A stretch of 64,000 bases of DNA from NCBI GenBank assembly GCA_963920635.1, contig OY987298.1:62043949-62107948 (forward strand), read 5' to 3'. Numbering within the stretch: position 1 is the stretch's first letter; each line of letters opens with the position of its first letter. Position numbers and translations under genes: made by a program. Origin of the DNA: Pseudeuparius sepicola (lineage: Eukaryota; Arthropoda; Insecta; Coleoptera; Anthribidae). Under the pieces are notes generated by a model. The model was not told the DNA's origin. It did no database searches and was given only the letters and a program-made list of their open reading frames with translations. Of the stretch, positions 59,315 through 64,000 are shown one piece after another.

Positions 59315-59713
59315 TTTCCATTTGGTCAACAAAGTTACTAGGATCTTCGATATCAACTGACGGCTTGAAGACAATATCTGGTTCATGGAGTTCCATTAAC
59401 AACTCAAACAATGGCATAACGGGTTTTCTCTCTCCCATTTCGGACATAAAAAAGTATAGGGTGCAATGAGCTGAATCTATCATCAGCCCCTCTACTTCGC
59501 CGTCGAGGTACTCTAAGTAAGGCTGCCACATTTCTTTCATTTTAGCAACTCTTTCTTCCTCCGCTAACCGCTTAGCTTCTTCCTCAGCTTCTCTAGCCAG
59601 TTCTTCGGGTGTTTTCTTAGGTTTCTTTTCTGGTTTTTGTTTCTTCTTGCCTTTCTTATCTTTTGGTTCGGGTTCCTCTGGAGGTTCGGACACCTGAGTT
59701 GTTGTTCCTTCCC
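59315..59713 (-). CDS. Dnah9/11/17-like: Outer-arm beta dynein heavy chain, exon e (tail with Lys/Glu-rich insertion)
   Basis: Codons 833-965, separated from exon d by a 50-bp intron. The acceptor is TATTTTTTAG and the donor GAAA/GTAAGTT. Residues about 843-893 are almost all charged: PPEEPEPKDKK, then lysine-rich KKKQKPEKKPKK, then a Glu/Ala/Lys stretch that looks helical. Family-typical tail sequence resumes at MWQPYLEYLDGEVEG. Human DNAH9 as I recall it lacks this charged block, so it is probably a lineage-specific insertion. The frame is intact and both splice borders fit, so it appears to be expressed coding sequence. Confidence 0.9.
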
Positions 59714-59763
59714 CTAAAAAATATGTACTTTGTTCATTAATTAGGGGGCTGTTGTCTACATAC

Positions 59764-60069
59764 CTCCTTCTACTTCTTCAGGGGCTTCTTCTTCAGGTGG
59801 AGCGTTAAAGAACAGGCAATAATTCTCTTTAACTATCCTTTCTAAATCCGCAGCACATGCAGCTACCTGATCTCTACGCTTTTGTAACCTCTCATGTTTG
59901 TCGTCTAACATAATCAGATTTTCTCTTTTGCCGTCTCGTCTCTCGTAGAGTGGCACTTTAGCCCATGCTGCTATATTTGAAAATAAGTTAGTAACGTTTT
60001 CTTGTGCTTGCTTTACCCTGTCGTATATCTGCTTTACTTGATTGAATATCTCTTCAACAACTGGTGGAT
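59764..60069 (-). CDS. Dnah9/11/17-like: Outer-arm beta dynein heavy chain, exon d (tail)
   Basis: Codons 731-832 plus one base. It is separated from exon c by a 63-bp intron. The acceptor is ATATTTTAG and the donor GGAG/GTATGT. The product reads PPVVEEIFNQVKQIYDRVK, then VPLYERRDGKRENLIMLDDKH. The second stretch corresponds to the conserved F-K-x-K-D-G-K-R-E-S-L-L-x-L-D-D-R-H segment of the family tail. The exon ends in an acidic run (PPEEEAPEEVEG) that begins the charged insertion continued in exon e. Confidence 0.93.
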
Positions 60070-60132
60070 CTAAAATATTTATATTACATACTTACAGGTT
60101 GCAACTATTAAAGTGATTTTCATGAAACTTAC

Positions 60133-61489
60133 CATTTGTGGCCCAGGTTAACTGTTCAGTAACTTGTATCAGCAACTCATCGATATACTCCATTTGGGCC
60201 TCGATCAAATTTGCCTCAACAATTGAAGTATTTTGGCGAAGATAATTGTACCACTCTACAATTCTATTGAACTTCATAATCGAGAATAGCAAGTCTTCTG
60301 CTTGAGCAAAGAATGCTTCGGCTTCTGGAGGCAAGTCTTCCATATTAAAGCTCTTTAGGTACTTCATCTCCCTCAAAATTGCTTGTAGCTCATCGTCAAA
60401 ATTTAATGAAAGCAATTCTTTGTCATATCTAACTAACATGTACTTGGCCATGCTCACTTCTATTTGCTTTGGAACACTTGCTGCCCATTCTGTAAAAAGT
60501 GCATTGCGTTCGTTTCTCAATAAATCGATCATTTCATCCATTTTTTCGAAAGCGTGTACTGCATCTTCTGACCCTACTACTTCGTGTTCGAGCAATTTGA
60601 AGTCGGCGCCTGGTTGAGCAATGCGGTTTTCCAGTTTTATAAGCCAAAGAATTGTGCCGGCAACAGGAGGAAAGTGTTTGTCGATGGGCGGCCCATTCTT
60701 TTTACCATCATCAAACAACTCCTTCACTATATCTAGTTCTGAGTTGAACATGTCTGTGATCCCAGGATACTTTACTGTAACTTCTTCTGCTATTATTGGT
60801 CTGCATAGCAGTGGATCGATAACGTTTAAAAATTTGAAAAGCGTTTCTAGATTCGAGCATTCTTCGAAAGCTTGCGCAAATATAGAACTCAAGCGTCTGT
60901 CCAAATCTGCAGATTTTTCAGCAAACATCTTGGCATCTTTAACGATTCCATCATCTTTAACATCCAGTACTTCATACTGGACGTTGGCGAACATTTGATA
61001 TATTTTCCCAAACTCATCTAAAATTTCCTCACACTTGGTTGATAAGTTCCTTCCTCTAATTCCGCCAAGTTCGATTTTTTCCAGTTTACTGAATTCTATG
61101 TGCGAACTCAAGATCGATCTAACCAGCCGCAGTCTGTCGGTAAAATCTATCAAGCGTTGAAAAATGTTTCTTCTGTGAAAGCTCCAGGGTTTCTTAATTA
61201 CTTCTTGTGGCTCTTCTTCTCCTTCTTGTGCAGGTTCAGGATCTCTATAGTAGGACATCAAATTTTCTCGGACGTATTCAAACGATTCTTCAAATTTTTC
61301 TATCAGTTCAACGGTTTTGTGCAATTTCTCATGTACTTCTTCCGCGTCTCCTTGGAAAATATTGCTAGGATCTAAGTCACGATCGGCCGATTCAATTAGT
61401 AAATTAGCGATCATTCTAAACAGCCTAACGATTTTCTCGCTGGTTGCATAGTATTTGGAGTTTGCCCATATTAGCCCCACAACATGAAG
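60133..61489 (-). CDS. Dnah9/11/17-like: Outer-arm beta dynein heavy chain, exon c (tail, DHC_N1)
   Basis: Longest exon in the window, codons 279-730 plus one base. The acceptor TTTGCTTTAG is followed by LHVVGLIWANSKYY, and the donor is AATG/GTAAGTTT. It carries most of the DHC_N1 tail, mainly predicted helical. Landmarks are GGIRGRNLS, DLDRRLSSIFAQAFEEC and PVAGTILWLIKLENRI, each with a clear counterpart in DNAH9-type chains. A short acidic stretch (EPAQEGEEEPQEV, near residue 378) looks like a surface loop. The frame is open throughout. Confidence 0.95.
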
Positions 61490-61758
61490 CTAAAGCAAAA
61501 ATAGACATAATTTCAATTGGGGTTGCGGAATACACTTTCAGTAGTAGTAGAGGTATACAAAAGTTCGATTTTATTTCATTTTATTTTGCTCTGTATCAAG
61601 CAACGTCCTGCCCTATTTGTACATTTAATAAGTTAATGGCAATTAATTTAAGTGCTGCCTAACAAATTTTGCTAGACAAACATCAAGTAGATAGAATATA
61701 ATATAGGTAATTTTGTGTACATACAATATTATCAGATACCCTCTAAAACTATTCTTAC

Positions 61759-62250
61759 CATAGGTTTTAGATAAGGTCCACACTCTAAGAACTCGTTGGA
61801 TTCAATCTTGTCAACATGAGGCATCAGTGTCTTCAAGTACCTGCATATATCTCTAGTCTCCACCAACGACGCAACAATATTTTGAAATAAGGTTTTGAAA
61901 GTCTTGTAATATGCACTATCTGTCATCTCCAAGTATTCGCTCATTCTCTTCACCCTTGGATCGCACAACTGATCGTAAATCGATTCCAAGTTCTTATTTC
62001 TGGCGTTCCAAAAATTCATTTCATCGCGTGGGGTAGGATTGGCCCCGTTGGCGAAGCACATCTCTGAAGTCTGTTTCATGATATTGCCACAAATGGTCGT
62101 CCACTTCATGACTGTGTTTTCTATGTTGGCTTTTAGGGTTAAATTAATTTCCTCTCCTTCGCTCATTTCGAAAGATTGACAGGCATCGTAGATAGCAGAC
62201 ATGCCTTGCGGCATTGGTAGGATAACTTGGCTTTTCATAGCTCCTCGAAT
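61759..62250 (-). CDS. Dnah9/11/17-like: Outer-arm beta dynein heavy chain, exon b (tail, DHC_N1 start)
   Basis: Codons 115-278. The acceptor CAATTCCAG precedes ATT CGA GGA (IRGAMKSQVILPMPQG) and the donor is ATG/GTAAGAA. Phase is 0 on both sides. The peptide aligns by eye with the start of the DHC_N1 tail domain, the part of the heavy chain that dimerises and binds intermediate chains in outer-arm dyneins. Landmarks include MKWTTICGNIMKQTSE and NPTPRDEMNFWNARNKNLESI. No stop or frameshift is present. The intron separating it from exon a is 787 bp and held no recognisable element. Confidence 0.92.
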
Positions 62251-63037
62251 CTGGAATTGTTGTGCAGAGTAGCAAGAAGAATAATTCCTCAGAAAGATTA
62301 ACGATTACAAATAAAGAGGGAGAAAGATGTTTTTGTGACATAGCAGGTAAAGGACAAACAGTTGAAAAACTGCACTCCAGTCGGGAATCTACTGGGCCGT
62401 ACGCACTTAGCCAACAAAGCTACCGGAGCATGCGGATTCCATCGGCTAAGTGGTATATGTTCCAACTGCCTATTACTGAGTAGCGGTGAGATGTAGGAAA
62501 CTCAGTCACAAAAACATATTGATTTTTACATTTTCGAAAATGCAGAAAATGCGTTTAGACTGAAATATCGTATTCGGAATATATTTAATTGCGAACAAGT
62601 TTTCTGAGAAACTTTACACTTTGTCACATAAATATCGAAAATGCTAAAAATGGAAAAAGATCAAAGTGACACGGTACAGTTTTTAGTTCCCATCAACTTT
62701 CTCTAATAAAATTTCTCGGTATCTTGGACAAGAAAAATGTAACGAAAAAATATATATATTAAATATTTACAAAATCTCACTTCTTAGACAAAGTGATAAT
62801 TTGTAACCTCATTTAGAAACAGTTTCTAAATGCCTTTATTTTGACACCAAGATAATAAAATGTAATTAGTTTATTTTTTTGTACATTTGGAAAAGCCTCA
62901 ATATTATAATCACGCATAAAGATCTTAGTAGTAAAAATCCAATCATAGACTGTAAGATAAAGACAATATCTTGAAAACTCATAAAATAAAAAATATAAAA
63001 AAATAAATAATGTACAATCGATGCCTAATGTATTTAC
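62251..63037. other. Dynein intron, nothing recognised
   Basis: The 787-bp intron between exons a and b has GTAAAT...TTCCAG borders and holds no transposon that could be recognised. Confidence 0.5.
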
Positions 63038-63379
63038 CTGATCAACAGTGCTTTTGAAGGACCTCACATGAGACACAACATCTTGAGCCACAACTTTTGG
63101 CCATCCCTTTTGGTTTCCAGGATTTGACAGCAAAGGAACAAACACTCCCTCCATGAGAACCCCAAGTTCATCGATAGGTTTCCCCGCCATATCACCAAAA
63201 GTTACTACAGATCTAAAGTTTTCCATTGTCACCTCCTCCTCTTTTTTCTTGACGAAGTATGTAAATTTTTGTTTTATCAGTCCAGAAAATTGTCGCAGGG
63301 GTGTCAATAACCCTGTTGTAGGTATGGTCAATATTAGCATTCTTTCTTCTGGTTTATTTAAAAAGTTCAAAATCATTTT
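63038..63379 (-). CDS. Dnah9/11/17-like: Outer-arm beta dynein heavy chain, exon a (N-terminal tail)
   Basis: First dynein exon visible in the window, codons 1-114 of the 2151-codon partial protein. The upstream border reads GTTTTTAG before the exon (AG at 63380-63381) and the donor is CAG/GTAAAT. A methionine codon at 63376 could be taken as a start. However, the acceptor just before it, and the fact that family members carry about 45 more residues here, suggest an upstream exon outside the window. The motif GDMAGKPIDELG followed by VPLLSNPGNQKGWPKVV matches the tail of DNAH9/11/17-type chains. These are motor subunits of the ciliary and flagellar outer dynein arm. Phase is 0 at both ends. 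Confidence 0.9.
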
Positions 63380-64000
63380 CTAAAAACAGAATTAAGGGAA
63401 GTAGATATAGTACTAGATACAACTTTTACGTTGGCATTTTCCAGTTACGTAAATGGTGATTAATGTATCATGGGAGTAATTCACTCAAAACTCAAAATAG
63501 GCTAAGCAGGTTTAGAAAATATTTTGGGTGCTCTAGGCATTACGACGCCTTTAATTAATTTTCCTCGACTCATACAATATCGTAGTGTTTGTTTCAATAT
63601 AATATAGGTAGACCAGGAGTTAGTGACAGATTTTTAGTCAGTATAGGTGTGCCTTTCAGAGGGCATTAAGATGCGTACCTATATTCTTATGATAATAGAG
63701 TATGAATCAGAAAGTCGTCATGGTTCTTCATATGGAAAAAAGTGGGTCTTCATTTGTTCACAAACTACGCGTTATGCTATGATTTTGGTCAGGCTGCTCC
63801 TTAATGACAGCTGCCAAATAATGGACTTCAACTTGTATGCATGGTATTTAAATTTATTACTATAGGTGAAATAATTATAATTGTTGTAGTTAATTTATTC
63901 CTAAGAAGTTTGGTTGCTCAATTATGCCTACCTAAGCACTGAATAACTGAATTATTTTCAGTTGTTAAATTCTATTCCTAAATACAATCTGTCACTAACT
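63380..64000. other. Sequence upstream of exon a
   Basis: The minus strand was read for the missing N-terminal dynein residues and none were found. The region is therefore probably intron, with the first coding exon beyond the right edge. No promoter was identified. Confidence 0.5.

Larger units (their letters stand above)
3837..63379 (-). other. Dnah9/11/17-like: Dynein heavy chain gene span (partial at both ends)
   Basis: The 13 exons total 6453 bases, exactly 2151 codons with matching phases at every junction and no internal stop. Intron lengths in transcription order are 787, 269, 63, 50, 5315, 52, 7878, 2380, 5973, 7807, 705 and 21811 bp. The long introns consist largely of inverted-repeat transposons. 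The beta-class assignment rests on continuous resemblance to DNAH9/11/17 across tail, linker and AAA1. Drosophila relatives are Dhc93AB and the Y-linked kl-5. No promoter or 5' UTR can be identified because the first exon is outside the window. Confidence 0.93.

Noticed and set aside
60420..61375. Plus-strand open frames opposite dynein exon c
   Set aside because: They are antisense shadows of a strongly conserved minus-strand exon.
63374..63376. ATG at 63376 as the dynein start codon
   Set aside because: An acceptor lies three bases upstream and family members have more N-terminal residues. It remains possible but less likely.

Overview
The window is AT-rich eukaryotic nuclear DNA, most likely from an insect. 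It has spliced coding exons with standard GT/AG borders, introns packed with palindromic class II transposons, and transposase fragments (DUF4817/DDE_3, FLYWCH, CXC cysteine cluster) typical of insect genomes. The order cannot be fixed from the sequence. No rRNA, tRNA, CRISPR array or prokaryotic-style operon was seen.

One host gene runs through almost the whole window on the minus strand: an axonemal outer-arm beta-type dynein heavy chain (DNAH9/11/17 family). Thirteen exons were placed from splice borders and reading phase (63379 down to 3837). They join into 2151 uninterrupted codons covering the tail (DHC_N1), linker (DHC_N2), all of AAA1 (intact Walker A, Walker B and TMNPGYAGR segment) and the start of AAA2. 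The 5' end (about 45 N-terminal residues) lies beyond the right edge, and AAA2-AAA6, stalk and C-terminus lie beyond the left edge. Introns range from 50 bp to 21.8 kb, and one appears to use a GC-AG donor.

The rest is mobile DNA inside the dynein introns. From left to right: 0.4-1.5 kb palindromic element; 1.5-2.9 kb broken DUF4817/DDE_3 (Tc1-mariner-like) transposase gene with two introns; 4.35-6.04 kb palindromic element carrying a CXC cysteine cluster; 6.56-8.27 kb hAT-like element with a nested MITE; 9.19-9.59 kb MITE with a 6-bp target duplication; 11.41-25.43 kb a giant foldback element with arms of 6.5 and 7.2 kb around a 0.3-kb loop; 27.1-29.5 kb two palindromic elements; 29.86-32.96 kb a nested composite (FLYWCH fragment, hAT-related pieces, second CXC palindrome); 36.4-38.3 kb and 42.5-43.1 kb MITEs; 45.1-52.3 kb a set of nested inverted repeats; 54.4-58.96 kb further MITEs and a tandem hairpin repeat.

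The most unusual items are the 14-kb foldback element, with a candidate 6-bp target duplication (CATTTA) and a MITE in one arm whose empty site survives in the other; a small MITE family with three different perfect 6-bp target duplications, including a 34-bp copy made almost only of its terminal repeats; and the two CXC-carrying palindromic elements, one of which sits inside two further elements. Coordinates come from reading the sequence by eye, so borders of repeats may be off by a few bases. No alignment or database search was run.
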